NCBI GenBank assembly: GCA_910588655.1 | Contig: CAJUPJ010000006.1 | Coordinates: forward strand, 62,001-126,000 | Length of the DNA: 64,000 bases | Source: an uncultured Lachnospiraceae bacterium | GTDB taxonomy: Bacteria; Bacillota; Clostridia; Lachnospirales; Lachnospiraceae | Direction: 5' to 3' | Shown here: in pieces, positions 16,342 through 25,810 of the stretch | How positions within the stretch are numbered: the first letter of the stretch is position 1 | How the letters are laid out: each line of letters starts with the position of its first letter | Notes under the pieces: model-generated | Databases searched by the model: none | What the model saw: only the letters and a program-made list of their open reading frames with translations | Told to the model about the DNA's origin: nothing | Translations under genes and position numbers: made by a program

Positions 16342-18702
16342 ATGTACTGGCACATACTTAAGAAAGATTTGAAACGCAAAAAAACCATGAACATTATATT
16401 GCTTTTATTTGTATTACTTGCTTCTATGTTTATTGCAAGTGGTGTAAGCAATATGGTAACAATTTTTTCGGCACTGGATAATTATTTTGAAATGGCGGAA
16501 GTACCTTTTCACTGGCTTATATTTAATGATATGGCGAATAAGGACAAATACAAGGATTTTGCTGCTGGTAATAATTATGATTTCCAGTTTAATGAAATGG
16601 TTTCAGCAAGTGCAGATAATATTAAGGTTAATGGAAAGAAACTTGATTTTTCAAATGTTATCTGTATTGAAACTCTGGAAGACCCGTTAAATATTTTTGA
16701 CAGCATGGATAATGAAATTACAACGGTTAATGATGGGGAGATATATGTTACATCCAGCCTGTTTTTTTCTGAAAAGAATAATTTTAAAACAGGTTGTAAG
16801 ATGCAGATAACATTAAATGGAAAAACAAGGGATTTTATACTTAAAGACTATGCTAAAAATGCAATCTGTTCTTCATCTATGATGGGCATTACTAAAGTTC
16901 TTATCAGCAGGAATGATTATAATTATTTAAAATCTGGAAACCCTGGAAGTTCTGGCTTGTTGTGGGAATGTAGCGTTTATACAGATGACAGGGATTACAA
17001 TACAAAAGTTTCAGAAGTTGCTTTTAGTTCTCTGACAAGGTCAGATTATGATGGAATTAAATTAATGTATATTGTTGATGTAGTTGTTGCAGCAACAGTC
17101 CTGCTTGTTAGTATATGTATTATCCTTATATCAATGGTAATGCTGCGTTTTACAATTAATTTTACCATGAATGAGGAGTTCCGTGAGATAGGTGTTATGA
17201 AGGCGGTTGGTATTAGAAACGGAAGCATAAAGCTTTTATATATTGTAAAATACCTTGCAATTTCTATTACTGGTGCGGCTGCCGGGTTTATTCTTAGTAT
17301 TCCGTTTGGAAATATCCTGTTGCAAAGTATTTCAAGAAATATTGTAGTTTCTGGCAATACAGGTTATATGCTTAATTTCCTGCTTGCACTTGTTACAGTA
17401 TTTATTGTAATATTATTCTGTTATTTTTGTACAAGGAATATAAATAAGATTTCTCCTGTTTCTGCTATCAGGAATGGCGGCACAGGGGAACGTTATGCAA
17501 GGAAAGGGGTTATAAATCTTTGGAAATCAAGGCTTGTGCCTGTCCCTTTTATGGCATTAAATGATATTTTAAGCAAGCCAGGAAGATATTTTTCAATGGC
17601 TTTGGTTTTTACATTAGGCATACTTTTAATAATTATTCCAGTTAATACCATAAATACTCTTCATTCAGGCGAACTTACAGAATTATTTGGAATGGCAAAG
17701 AGTGACCATGTTATCTCACAGGAAATACTTTTGCAGGAGGATGGTTCTGGTACAGAAAGCATTAAAGAAAATATAGAAAGCCTGAAAAAAGAACTTGGCA
17801 GGAATAATATTGATGCGGTGGTATTCCAGGAAGCTCTTTTTAAAGCAGATATTTTATATAATGACAGAAGAATGGAAGTACTGGCAGAGCAGGGGAATGG
17901 AGATACAGATGATGGGATATACCAGTATATAGAAGGAACACCTCCTGCAAATCCAGATGAAATTGCGGTTACTAGTGTTGTTGCAAAGGAAATGGATGTT
18001 GGAATTGGTGATTATGTAGAAGCCAGTATTGGCAGTATTAAAGAAAAGTATATTATAACAGCAGTTTTCCAGTCAATGCAAAATATGGGTTCGGGTATAC
18101 GTATTTACCACAATAAAGATACCAGGGATATATTGCCGGCAGGCGTATTAGGCATACAGGTAAAATACAATGACAATCCAGACAGCAGTTTATTAAAAGA
18201 AAGGAAGAAGCTGCTGGAACAGTTTTATCCAGATGATAATGTTTATACTGCTGGAGGATATATAACTGTTATGATGGGAGATATTACAGGGCAGATAGAC
18301 GGGGTTAAAAACCTTATACTTTGTATTGTTTTTTGTATTAATATACTTGTTACGGTGCTTATGTCAAAAAGCTTTATAACTAAAGAAAAAAGCGGGATTG
18401 CAATTCTTAAAGCAGTTGGTTTTAATAATATACAGCTTGCCTGCTGGCAGACGTTAAGAATTGTAATAATACTTTTTATTTCTGCTGTTTTAAGCATTTT
18501 ACTATCAACCCCGCTTTCACAGCTTCTTATAGCACCAGTTTTCCGTATGATGGGTGCATACAGTATAGAGTTTGATATTAATGCTTTAGAGGTGTATTTA
18601 TTATATCCGTCTGCAATATTTGCTGTAACCTCATTTGCTGCATTTGTATCATCACAGGGCGTAAGGAAAATACCAGCTTCACAGGCATCAGATATAGAAT
18701 AA
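16342..18702 (+). CDS. ABC transporter permease, two FtsX domains (MacB-like)
   Basis: A 786-residue membrane protein. An N-terminal helix (15-40) is followed by an extracytoplasmic domain of about 190 residues, then three helices with the FtsX motif (EEFREIGVMKAVGIRNGSIK). A fourth helix opens a second extracytoplasmic domain (about 435-650), and a second FtsX block with KSGIAILKAVGFNN ends the protein. This duplicated plan is typical of the large permeases that work with a LolD/MacB-type ATPase, encoded 14 bases downstream. A two-component system completes the operon. It likely moves or expels peptides or lipophilic drugs, or drives an envelope process; the substrate is unknown. GAAAGGGGC precedes the ATG. 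Confidence 0.85.
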   Translation: MYWHILKKDLKRKKTMNIILLLFVLLASMFIASGVSNMVTIFSALDNYFEMAEVPFHWLIFNDMANKDKYKDFAAGNNYDFQFNEMVSASADNIKVNGKKLDFSNVICIETLEDPLNIFDSMDNEITTVNDGEIYVTSSLFFSEKNNFKTGCKMQITLNGKTRDFILKDYAKNAICSSSMMGITKVLISRNDYNYLKSGNPGSSGLLWECSVYTDDRDYNTKVSEVAFSSLTRSDYDGIKLMYIVDVVVAATVLLVSICIILISMVMLRFTINFTMNEEFREIGVMKAVGIRNGSIKLLYIVKYLAISITGAAAGFILSIPFGNILLQSISRNIVVSGNTGYMLNFLLALVTVFIVILFCYFCTRNINKISPVSAIRNGGTGERYARKGVINLWKSRLVPVPFMALNDILSKPGRYFSMALVFTLGILLIIIPVNTINTLHSGELTELFGMAKSDHVISQEILLQEDGSGTESIKENIESLKKELGRNNIDAVVFQEALFKADILYNDRRMEVLAEQGNGDTDDGIYQYIEGTPPANPDEIAVTSVVAKEMDVGIGDYVEASIGSIKEKYIITAVFQSMQNMGSGIRIYHNKDTRDILPAGVLGIQVKYNDNPDSSLLKERKKLLEQFYPDDNVYTAGGYITVMMGDITGQIDGVKNLILCIVFCINILVTVLMSKSFITKEKSGIAILKAVGFNNIQLACWQTLRIVIILFISAVLSILLSTPLSQLLIAPVFRMMGAYSIEFDINALEVYLLYPSAIFAVTSFAAFVSSQGVRKIPASQASDIE

Positions 18703-18716
18703 ATGGAGGATTTTTT

Positions 18717-19484
18717 ATGGATACAATATTAGAAGTTAAGAATTTATGTAAAACTTATATTATAAATAAAAGACAGAATAATGTGCTTAAAAATGTTACT
18801 TTTTCAATAAAGGCCGGGGATATGACAGCAATTATGGGGGCTTCTGGTTCTGGAAAATCTACTCTTTTATATTCTGTTTCCGGGATGGACAATATTACTG
18901 CTGGCGAAGTAAAATTCTGTGGTACTGATATTCCTGGGATGAATGAAAACCAGCTTGCAAAATTACGTCTTAATAAGATGGGTTTTATATTCCAGCAGAT
19001 GTACATGCTTAAAAACCTTTCCATCCTTGATAATATTATACTTCCTGCAAGGCAGTCACGTAAAATAAAGGAAAGGTACAGTGAAACGGCAGGACGTGGC
19101 AGGGATTTAATGCGTAAGCTTGGAATTAGTGATATTGCAGATAATGATATTAATGAGGTCTCAGGAGGACAGCTCCAGCGTGCATGCATATGCCGCAGCA
19201 TGATTAACAAGCCGGATATTATTTTTGCTGATGAACCAACAGGGGCGCTTGACAGGACTGCATCAGGTGAGGTTATGGAGGAACTTGCATGCATTAATAA
19301 TGAGGGTACAACAGTAATGCTTGTTACGCATGATGTAAGGGTTGCGGCAAGGTGTACAAGGCTGCTTTATATAGCTGATGGCAATATTGAAGGGGAGTAT
19401 AACCTTGGCAGGTGTACTGGAAGCACGAAACTCAGGGAGAGGGAAAGGCAGGTTAGTAACTGGCTTATGGAAATGGGCTGGTAA
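18717..19484 (+). CDS. ABC transporter ATP-binding protein (MacB/LolD type)
   Basis: The 255-residue ATPase that powers the permease encoded just upstream. It has Walker A GASGSGKST, a Q-loop in FIFQQMYML, the signature SGGQLQRACICRS, Walker B IIFADEPTGALD, and the switch His in LVTHD. The order and wording (GALDRTASGEV) are those of the LolD/MacB/FtsE subfamily, which serves FtsX-type permeases. GGAGG lies 8 bases before the ATG. The gene is the second of a four-gene operon and ends 21 bases before the response regulator gene. Confidence 0.93.
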   Translation: MDTILEVKNLCKTYIINKRQNNVLKNVTFSIKAGDMTAIMGASGSGKSTLLYSVSGMDNITAGEVKFCGTDIPGMNENQLAKLRLNKMGFIFQQMYMLKNLSILDNIILPARQSRKIKERYSETAGRGRDLMRKLGISDIADNDINEVSGGQLQRACICRSMINKPDIIFADEPTGALDRTASGEVMEELACINNEGTTVMLVTHDVRVAARCTRLLYIADGNIEGEYNLGRCTGSTKLRERERQVSNWLMEMGW

Positions 19485-19505
19485 TCTGGGTGTACAGGAA
19501 TAATT

Positions 19506-20174
19506 ATGGTGGATATACTGGTTGTTGAGGATAATAAAGAATTAGCAGGGCTTCTTTATGATTTTTTATGTGTGCAGGGGTATTCTGTGTGTATTGCAGA
19601 AAACGGGGAAAAGGCACTGGCTTTATATAAGGATGAGGGAGCAAAGCTTGTATTGCTTGATATTATGCTTCCTGGGATTGATGGTTTTGCAGTATGCAGC
19701 AAAATACGTGAAGATGGCAATACACCTGTTATAATAATTAGTGCAAAGAATGATAAACAGTCAGAACTCGGAGGGTTAAACCTTGGTGCAGATGATTATA
19801 TTGAAAAACCGTATGATATTGATATACTGCTTGCTAAAATAAAAGGTATATTTAAACGCAGGTATTCAGATAAAGATAACAGGATTTCCTGTGGAAATAT
19901 CTGTCTGGACAAGGCAAGCCATACTGTTGAAAAAGATGGTGTGCCGCTTGCATTATCTGCCAAGGAATTTGATTTGTTGTGCCTGCTTATGGAAAACAGG
20001 GGCAGGGCACTTGGCAAGGAATATATTTTTAACAGTATATGGGGCAGTGACAGTTTTTCAGAACCACAGACATTAACTGTACACATAAAGTGGCTGCGCC
20101 AGAAAATAGAGGATAATCCTTCAAAACCAGAGAAAATAATTACTATATGGGGCATGGGGTATAAATTTATATGA
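19506..20174 (+). CDS. OmpR/PhoB-family response regulator
   Basis: A 222-residue regulator with a receiver domain (1-115) and a winged-helix DNA-binding domain (about 125-222). The acidic pair is in VVEDNK, the phospho-acceptor is D52 in VLLDIMLPG, and the conserved Lys is in GADDYIEKPYD. The winged helix shows LSAKEFDLLCLLMENRG and the recognition segment TLTVHIKWLRQKIE. It overlaps the start of its kinase gene by four bases. By position it most likely controls the ABC transporter genes ahead of it, possibly the whole operon. The ribosome site (CAGGA) is weak, which fits coupling within the operon. Confidence 0.92.
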   Translation: MVDILVVEDNKELAGLLYDFLCVQGYSVCIAENGEKALALYKDEGAKLVLLDIMLPGIDGFAVCSKIREDGNTPVIIISAKNDKQSELGGLNLGADDYIEKPYDIDILLAKIKGIFKRRYSDKDNRISCGNICLDKASHTVEKDGVPLALSAKEFDLLCLLMENRGRALGKEYIFNSIWGSDSFSEPQTLTVHIKWLRQKIEDNPSKPEKIITIWGMGYKFI

Positions 20175-21406
20175 AAACATTTGACAGGGTTTTTATAATT
20201 ACAATTATAATGCTTATTATAATAGCTGCCATTTTTAATATTGGAATGGTGTCTGGCAGTAACCCATATAGCGGAAGGCAGTACCGGGTGGAAATTAAAC
20301 GGCTTGCTTCTGAAATAGAGAAAAATGGAAGCAATAATATAGACTTGTCTGGCTGCCAGTATGTTACAGGTGTTGGGGAATATAACGGCAGCAGCCAGTT
20401 TTATAATGTAAACAGTGATTATTATATCTGTGAGATAAATAATGTGCTTTACCGTTTTGATTATATCCATGAAAGTGAAAATAATATGGGTATGCTGGTA
20501 AAGGCGGATATAATAATTGGAATAATGGCACTGGCTGTTATAGCTGTTTTTGTCTTTGTGCGCCAGAAAATACTTCTGCCGTTCACCCAGTTTGCAGATT
20601 TGCCATATGAGCTTTCAAAGGGAAATCTTGTAGTCCCTGTCAAAGAAAGCAAGAACCATTATTTTGGAAAATTTTTATGGGGTGTGGAACTGCTCCGCGA
20701 AAATATGGAACAGCAGAAACAGCGGGAATTAAAATTGCAAAAGGATAAGAATACATTGCTGCTTTCAATTTCACATGATATAAAAACGCCTTTATCAGCA
20801 ATAAAACTGTATTCCAGGGCACTGGCTTTGAATATTTATAATGACAGCAGCAGGCAGTTGGAAATTGCAGAAAATATTAATAAAAAGGCGGATGAAATAG
20901 AAAAGTTTGTTTCACAGATTGCCAGGGCTACAAGTGAAGAGTATTTAAGCCTTGATGTAAATACAGGGGAGTTTTTTCTTTCGGCTGTTGTTAGTAAAAT
21001 AGATGTATATTATAGTGAAAAATTAAAGCTGGGTAATACAAGTTTTACTATAGGGAGGTATATGGACTGCCTGTTGTATGGTGATATTTCAAGGTCAGAA
21101 GAGGTTTTGCAGAATATTATAGAAAATGCCATAAAATATGGTGATGGAAAAAGCATTGGCATAAATATCCGGGAAGAAGAAGGCTGTATACTTGTGGCTG
21201 TCCGGAATAGCGGGAACACGCTGCCAGAAACAGAAATGCCACATATATTTGACAGTTTCTGGCGTGGCTCTAATGCAGGCAGCAACAGGGGGAGCGGGCT
21301 TGGGATGTATATCTGCAGGCAGCTTATGTATAAAATGGATGGGGATATATTTGCAGAAATAAATGGAGGGGATATGGTAGTAACTGCTGTATTCCGCAAA
21401 GCATAA
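20171..21406 (+). CDS. Sensor histidine kinase
   Basis: A 411-residue kinase with membrane helices at about 8-27 and 112-131 that bracket an extracytoplasmic sensor of about 85 residues, then a HAMP-like linker. The dimerisation domain carries H202 in LLLSISHDIKTPLSAIKLYS. The catalytic domain has an N-box (NIIENAIKYGDGK), a G1-box after ILVAVRNSGN, and G2 (GSGLGMYICRQLM). Its ATG lies inside the last codons of the regulator gene. It is the cognate kinase of the regulator at 19506-20174 and probably senses the substrate or stress handled by the 16342-19484 transporter. Confidence 0.92.
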   Translation: MKTFDRVFIITIIMLIIIAAIFNIGMVSGSNPYSGRQYRVEIKRLASEIEKNGSNNIDLSGCQYVTGVGEYNGSSQFYNVNSDYYICEINNVLYRFDYIHESENNMGMLVKADIIIGIMALAVIAVFVFVRQKILLPFTQFADLPYELSKGNLVVPVKESKNHYFGKFLWGVELLRENMEQQKQRELKLQKDKNTLLLSISHDIKTPLSAIKLYSRALALNIYNDSSRQLEIAENINKKADEIEKFVSQIARATSEEYLSLDVNTGEFFLSAVVSKIDVYYSEKLKLGNTSFTIGRYMDCLLYGDISRSEEVLQNIIENAIKYGDGKSIGINIREEEGCILVAVRNSGNTLPETEMPHIFDSFWRGSNAGSNRGSGLGMYICRQLMYKMDGDIFAEINGGDMVVTAVFRKA

Positions 21407-21441
21407 ATTACAATCCCCTCCATAATTATGTTTAATTCTAT

Positions 21442-23604
21442 TTAAAGGTGGAGAACCCTTTCTTTTATTTCCTGGGTACGCCCCTGGTTCCAGAATTGTG
21501 TGCCAATATAACCACATGTGCGGCGTGCAACATTCATTTTATTCTGGTCTGTATTGCCGCAGTTTGGACATTCCCATACCAGTTTGCCATGTATGTCTGT
21601 AACAATTTCAATCTGCCCTGTATAACCACATTCCTGGCAGTAATCACTTTTTGTATTAAGTTCAGCATACATAATATTATTATAAATATATTTCATAAGT
21701 TCAAGTACAGCGTCAATGTTGTTTTCCATATTTGGGACTTCAACATAACTTATTGCCCCGCCTGGTGAAAGGCGCTGGAACTGTGCTTCAAATTTCAGCT
21801 TTTCAAAGGCATTTATTTCTTCTGTTACATGTACATGGTAGCTGTTGGTAATATAATTTTTATCTGTAACCCCGCGTATAATTCCAAAGCGTTTCTGTAA
21901 GCATTTGGAGAATTTATATGTGGTTGATTCAAGTGGCGTGCCATATAAACTGAAATCAATATTTTCCTCTTTGCGCCATTTTGCGCAGAAATCATTAAGT
22001 TTCTGCATTACTTCAAGTGCAAATGGTGTGGCATCAGGGTTAGTATGGGGTTTGCCTGTCATATAGCGTGTACATTCACAAAGCCCTGCATAGCCAAGTG
22101 ACAGGGTGGAATAACCATTATATAAAAGCTTGTCAATTTTTTCGCCTTTCTTAAGGCGGGCAAGTGCACCATACTGCCATAAGATAGGCGCAACATCGGA
22201 TGGTGTGCCTTTAAGCCTGTTATGGCGGCACATAAGGGCACGTTTGCAAAGAGCCATGCGCTCATTAAATATTTCCCAGAATTTATCAATGTCCCCTTCT
22301 GATGAACATGCAATATCAACAAGGTTTACAGTTACAACTCCCTGGTTAAACCTTCCATAGAATTTAGGCTTGTTATTTTCATCATGGTAAACAGTAAGGA
22401 AAGAGCGGCATCCCATGCAGGTATAGCAGTTGCCGTCTTTAAGCTGTTTCATGATTTTTTCTGAGATATAGTCAGGAACCATGCGCTTTGCAGTACATTT
22501 TGCGGCAAGTTTTGTTAAATACCAGTATTTAGAGCCTTCACGTATATTATCTTCTTCAAGTACATATATAAGTTTAGGAAATGCAGGTGTAATATATACG
22601 CCTTTTTCATTTTTTACGCCAAGTATGCGCTGGCGCAGTATTTCTTCTGTAATCATGGCAAGGTCTTCGCGCAGCCTTCCTTCTGGCACTTCATCAAGAT
22701 ACATAAATACAGTTACGAACGGGGCTTGTCCATTAGTAGTCATAAGTGTTATTACCTGGTACTGTATCATCTGTACACCACGTTTAATTTCATCTTTAAC
22801 ACGCAGCTCTGCAACATTATTTATCTGTTCCTCTGTACAGTTTATGCCAGACTTTTCAAATTCTTCCTTTACCTGGCGGCGGAATTTCATACGGCTTACA
22901 TTGACAAAAGGTGCAAGGTGTGCAAGGGAAATGCTCTGGCCGCCATATTGTGAACTTGCAATCTGGGCAATGCTCTGGGTTGCTATATTACATGCTGTTG
23001 AGAAGCTTTTAGGAGTGTCTATCATAGTTTCACTTATAACAGTGCCATTCTGTAACATATCATCAAGATTGACAAGGCAGCAGTTATGCATATGCTGGGC
23101 AAAGTAGTCTGAGTCATGGAAATGTATAATCCCCTGTTCATGTGCACGTACGATATCTTCTGGAAGAAGAAACCTTCTGGTAATATCTTTGCTGACCTCG
23201 CCTGCCATGTAATCACGCTGGACACTGTTTACAGCTGGGTTTTTATTAGAATTTTCCTGGAGCACTTCTTCATTCTGGCATTCAAGAAGGCTCATAATCT
23301 GCTTGTCTGTGGAGTTTGATTTACGGACAAGCGCCCTTGTATAACGGTAGGTAATATATTTGCGTGCAACTGCAAAAGCACGCTTATTCATTATCTGGTT
23401 TTCAACAAGGTCTTGTATTTCCTCAACATTAAGAGCCCTGTTCATATCAGCACATATCTGTGTTACGTTCTGGGCAATTTCACTTACCTGTTCTTCAGAC
23501 ATGCGGTTAATAGTAGCAACCTCTTTGTTAGCTTTACTTATAGCGGCAATAATTTTATCAATATTAAATGTTTCTTCTGTTCCGCTGCGCTTAATAATTT
23601 TCAT
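21442..23604 (-). CDS. nrdD: Anaerobic (class III) ribonucleoside-triphosphate reductase
   Basis: Reduces ribonucleoside triphosphates to deoxy forms with a glycyl radical, supplying DNA precursors without oxygen. The 720-residue protein starts with an ATP-cone (MKIIKRSGTEETFNIDKI, residues 1-95), the allosteric site. The barrel includes HDSDYFAQHMHNCCLVNL, TCMGCRSFL and EITANAFE-like segments. A zinc site near the C-terminus has CQECGYTG and CPNCGNTD. The glycyl-radical site is G698 in RRTCGYIGTQFW. Its activating enzyme, nrdG, is not in the window, though it is often adjacent. GGGGGAT precedes the start. Two candidate NrdR boxes lie upstream at 23672-23717. Confidence 0.97.
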   Translation of the reverse strand: MKIIKRSGTEETFNIDKIIAAISKANKEVATINRMSEEQVSEIAQNVTQICADMNRALNVEEIQDLVENQIMNKRAFAVARKYITYRYTRALVRKSNSTDKQIMSLLECQNEEVLQENSNKNPAVNSVQRDYMAGEVSKDITRRFLLPEDIVRAHEQGIIHFHDSDYFAQHMHNCCLVNLDDMLQNGTVISETMIDTPKSFSTACNIATQSIAQIASSQYGGQSISLAHLAPFVNVSRMKFRRQVKEEFEKSGINCTEEQINNVAELRVKDEIKRGVQMIQYQVITLMTTNGQAPFVTVFMYLDEVPEGRLREDLAMITEEILRQRILGVKNEKGVYITPAFPKLIYVLEEDNIREGSKYWYLTKLAAKCTAKRMVPDYISEKIMKQLKDGNCYTCMGCRSFLTVYHDENNKPKFYGRFNQGVVTVNLVDIACSSEGDIDKFWEIFNERMALCKRALMCRHNRLKGTPSDVAPILWQYGALARLKKGEKIDKLLYNGYSTLSLGYAGLCECTRYMTGKPHTNPDATPFALEVMQKLNDFCAKWRKEENIDFSLYGTPLESTTYKFSKCLQKRFGIIRGVTDKNYITNSYHVHVTEEINAFEKLKFEAQFQRLSPGGAISYVEVPNMENNIDAVLELMKYIYNNIMYAELNTKSDYCQECGYTGQIEIVTDIHGKLVWECPNCGNTDQNKMNVARRTCGYIGTQFWNQGRTQEIKERVLHL

Positions 23605-23671
23605 AAATATCCCCCATTCCTGCCAAATCCTGCTCTGTGCCCGCTGTAATCTGTGGGCATTAAATATATAC

Positions 23672-23717
23672 TACCATATATTGTGATGGTTTGCAATATA
23701 TAACATTATATTGTATG
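23672..23717 (-). promoter_or_regulatory. Two candidate NrdR boxes upstream of nrdD
   Basis: TACCATATATTGTGAT (23672-23687) and ACATTATATTGTATG (23703-23717) both resemble the NrdR box (acaCwATATaTwGtgt-like). The shared ATATTGT cores begin at 23678 and 23708, exactly 30 bases apart. That is close to three helical turns, the usual spacing for NrdR box pairs. NrdR would repress nrdD when nucleotide pools are high. The assignment rests on pattern and position only. Confidence 0.55.
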
Positions 23718-23884
23718 TCCGTTTTATAAATTCTTGTTATATTGGAGGGCTTAAAGTACCCCTTTTATGTAATATTACTGGCATCTGGCACATAAAACCT
23801 GTCACCATAAATCCACAACAAAACATAAAACATCAGAATAACTGTAAATTATCATGTGTTTGGAAATTTATGAAACATATGTGA
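23712..23884. repeat. Foldback element, copy lacking most of its left arm and core
   Basis: Contains GGGCTTAAAGTACCCC (23747-23762), a run like AATATTACTGGCATC, AAACCTGTCACCATAAATC, and AACTGTAAATTATCATG. In the same order these match the right half of the element at 36761-37051. The flanking GTCCGTTTTATAAATTC and GGAAATTTATGAAAC are weakly inverted. The left arm with the CTACGG segment is missing. Confidence 0.65.
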
Positions 23885-23960
23885 GCATAACTGGAAGCCA
23901 GGTTGTGAAAAATAAGGAAAAATGTTATAATAAAAATAAACATATTATGGGGAAGGAGGC

Positions 23961-24029
23961 ATGGTTCGTATATGTAAAGAAATGGAAGAGAGAGTTAACA
24001 GGGAAAGAAAAGAGGAAAGGATTAACTAA
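23961..24029 (+). pseudogene. Short charged open frame, possible gene remnant
   Basis: A 22-codon frame (MVRICKEMEERVNRERKEER...) begins one base after AAGGAGG, which is too close for normal initiation. The Lys/Glu/Arg-rich sequence resembles the C-terminal part of Lachnospiraceae recombination-promoting nuclease-like proteins, so it may be a leftover of such a gene. Evidence is thin. Confidence 0.25.
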
Positions 24030-24039
24030 GAAATTCTAA

Positions 24040-24083
24040 TAGATAAAATCCCGGAAATACTGGTAAATGGGCATTTCCGGGAT
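24040..24083 (-). terminator. Rho-independent terminator of the PF06541-like gene
   Basis: ATCCCGGAAAT (24048-24058) pairs perfectly with ATTTCCGGGAT (24073-24083). On the minus strand a TTTTATCT tail follows, right after the end of the gene that stops at 24121. Confidence 0.85.
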
Positions 24084-24120
24084 GGCTTTATACTGGTTTC
24101 TGGATTTATGTGTTTATTTG

Positions 24121-25029
24121 TTACATATCTAAATCTTTACCTTTATTTTTATTAGTTTTAATATTAAGATTAGTTAGAAATTCCCTGACATCCACGAGTT
24201 TTTTATTCTTAGACACAAACTTCATTGTTGGAAATGCGTCCAGTATACGGATGTTTCCATTAAGCGGGTGCTTTTTAATGAACTTTGAATGTTTGTCAAA
24301 ATAGTTTTTAAAACGTTCTTCAAGATGTAAAAGCCTGGCATCAGTGCCCGGTAATTCTTTTAATGAATTTATCTTCTGGTATACTGTTTCTTTTTTACTA
24401 TTAAAATTACTGCTTTTAGAAGTTATTGTTTCATACAGTGTTTTAAAACGTATATCCTGTAACTGGTTTTCAATTTCATTGCGGAAATTGTAAAGAGTTT
24501 CCAGTTGTTTGCTGAAATTTATCGTAGTAAATATAGTATATGCCAAATCTGCAAGTGCCAGTATAGTTGCGGCAATTAATAGATATACGCCGATACTCTC
24601 AGGAATAAAACCAATAATTTTTATAACAAATGGTTCTAGGAAATCGAATAAAAAAATTGATAAAAATCCCCAGAACAGTGAGGGTATAAGAGCTACCCTG
24701 CCTTGGAAGTTATATGGTTCATTTGAATAATCCCACCATTTGGCATGGGTAAGTTTTTCAAGAAGCAGTGCAACAATATATTCTGCAATGGTTGCAACTG
24801 CCATACCAAGTATAAACAACAATGATGGATGTGCTTCAAATGGTCTTAACAGTATATAAACAATGGTTGCGCCTGTCCCATATAAAGGCAGCAGAGGCCC
24901 GTTTAAAACCCCTCTGTTAATTAATTTATGGTCTCTTATAGAAACAAAAGTGCTTTCATAAATCCAGCCAAAAAAACTGAAAATATAAAAATTCATTAAA
25001 ATAAAATATGGTGTAAGTCCAAAAATCAT
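24121..25029 (-). CDS. Putative ABC-transporter type IV membrane protein (PF06541-like)
   Basis: A 302-residue protein with five or six membrane helices in the first 165 residues and a cytoplasmic, Lys-rich helical tail. The N-terminal wording FFGWIYESTFVSIRDHKLINRG, followed by GPLLPLYGTGA and LEKLTHAKWWDYSNEPYNFQGR, is characteristic of the PF06541 family, often labelled putative ABC transporter permease (CmpB-like) although a transport role is unproven. It stands alone, with its own terminator and no ATPase gene nearby. The tail (about 190-302) looks like a coiled coil and is longer than in minimal family members. Confidence 0.8.
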   Translation of the reverse strand: MIFGLTPYFILMNFYIFSFFGWIYESTFVSIRDHKLINRGVLNGPLLPLYGTGATIVYILLRPFEAHPSLLFILGMAVATIAEYIVALLLEKLTHAKWWDYSNEPYNFQGRVALIPSLFWGFLSIFLFDFLEPFVIKIIGFIPESIGVYLLIAATILALADLAYTIFTTINFSKQLETLYNFRNEIENQLQDIRFKTLYETITSKSSNFNSKKETVYQKINSLKELPGTDARLLHLEERFKNYFDKHSKFIKKHPLNGNIRILDAFPTMKFVSKNKKLVDVREFLTNLNIKTNKNKGKDLDM

Positions 25030-25184
25030 AGATATCCCCGTTTCTGTTTTATTTTATGGATAACTTTTATGTTATATCTGGAAGGATTGCTTTATAAAGC
25101 CAGTATGAATTGCTGGGCAGATGCATAAGCACATAATACACTTTATGTAGATAATTGGCAAGTGTCTGGTTGATAGACGCGGGG

Positions 25185-25265
25185 TTTTTGCACGCTTCTG
25201 CTACGGCACATAAAGCCCCTGATGTTCCTGTGGAACATTTAATACAGGGCTTAAGCACCAGTGGC
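25185..25265. repeat. Foldback element, short copy with its own core
   Basis: GCTTCTGCTACGGCACATAA leads into a palindromic core at 25212-25252 (AAGCCCCTG...GGAACATT...CAGGGCTT), followed by TTAAGCACC. The left arm equals that of the elements at 36761 and 60436; the core differs from both. The wider stretch 25040-25380 holds no gene that I can support. Confidence 0.6.
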
Positions 25266-25382
25266 TTCATACAGTAGTTCACTGGAAGCAAATTCCACAA
25301 AAGCATTGTGCAATTTCCATTTTTGTGGTATCTTATACAAATATAGGCATAAAGACATAATTTGCAACACAGGAGGTGTGTA

Positions 25383-25763
25383 ATGGAGAAACCTGGTATG
25401 GATAAAATAGTTGTTTTTTTAACAATTGCACTTTTGCCAGTGTTTGCCCTGACAATTATACCAAAGATTTTGTTAAGGTTATTTAACAGTGGTGTTAGTT
25501 CTTTAATAAGTGACGGGTATTATAAGGCAAGCCTGGTGACTGCCGCAGTCCTGTTTATAATTATCCTGGTACTGTCAGCATATATAACTATACAGCCATA
25601 TATAGGATGGGGAATTGCATATGTATGTGGCATAATTTACAGTATTTTATTATTTGTAAGACCAGGAGAGGAATTTAACAGTCTTAATTTTTATATAATT
25701 GTTATCAGTTATGCAGTAGATATTGCGGTGCTGCTGGCGGTTTCCTTATTTAAGAAAAAATAG
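25383..25763 (+). CDS. Small integral membrane protein, unknown
   Basis: A 126-residue hydrophobic protein with four membrane segments (about 8-28, 45-66, 70-88, 97-118) and a KKK end. The start at 25383 is chosen because AGGAGGTG lies seven bases upstream; an earlier in-frame ATG at 25362 lacks this. I do not recognise a family. It is followed by the pckA promoter rather than a clear terminator, so it is probably a single-gene unit. Confidence 0.65.
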   Translation: MEKPGMDKIVVFLTIALLPVFALTIIPKILLRLFNSGVSSLISDGYYKASLVTAAVLFIIILVLSAYITIQPYIGWGIAYVCGIIYSILLFVRPGEEFNSLNFYIIVISYAVDIAVLLAVSLFKKK

Positions 25764-25772
25764 GAATTGCCG

Positions 25773-25801
25773 TTGACTTTTTACCATAAAAAATTTATAC
25801 T
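25773..25801 (+). promoter_or_regulatory. Strong promoter of pckA
   Basis: TTGACT (25773-25778) and TATACT (25796-25801) are separated by exactly 17 bases. The predicted start near 25808 gives a leader of about 100 bases before pckA. Confidence 0.75.
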
Positions 25802-25810
25802 TAGATAAAA

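Noticed and set aside
19796..20470. 224-codon minus-strand frame
   Set aside because: Overlaps a clear response regulator and kinase on the plus strand.
16342..21406. Considered as a second peptide-immunity (Bce) module
   Set aside because: The permease has duplicated FtsX blocks and two extracytoplasmic domains, and the kinase has a real outside sensor domain, unlike Bce systems; no precursor peptide gene was found nearby.
22481..23107. 208-codon plus-strand frame inside nrdD
   Set aside because: Antisense to a highly conserved part of nrdD.
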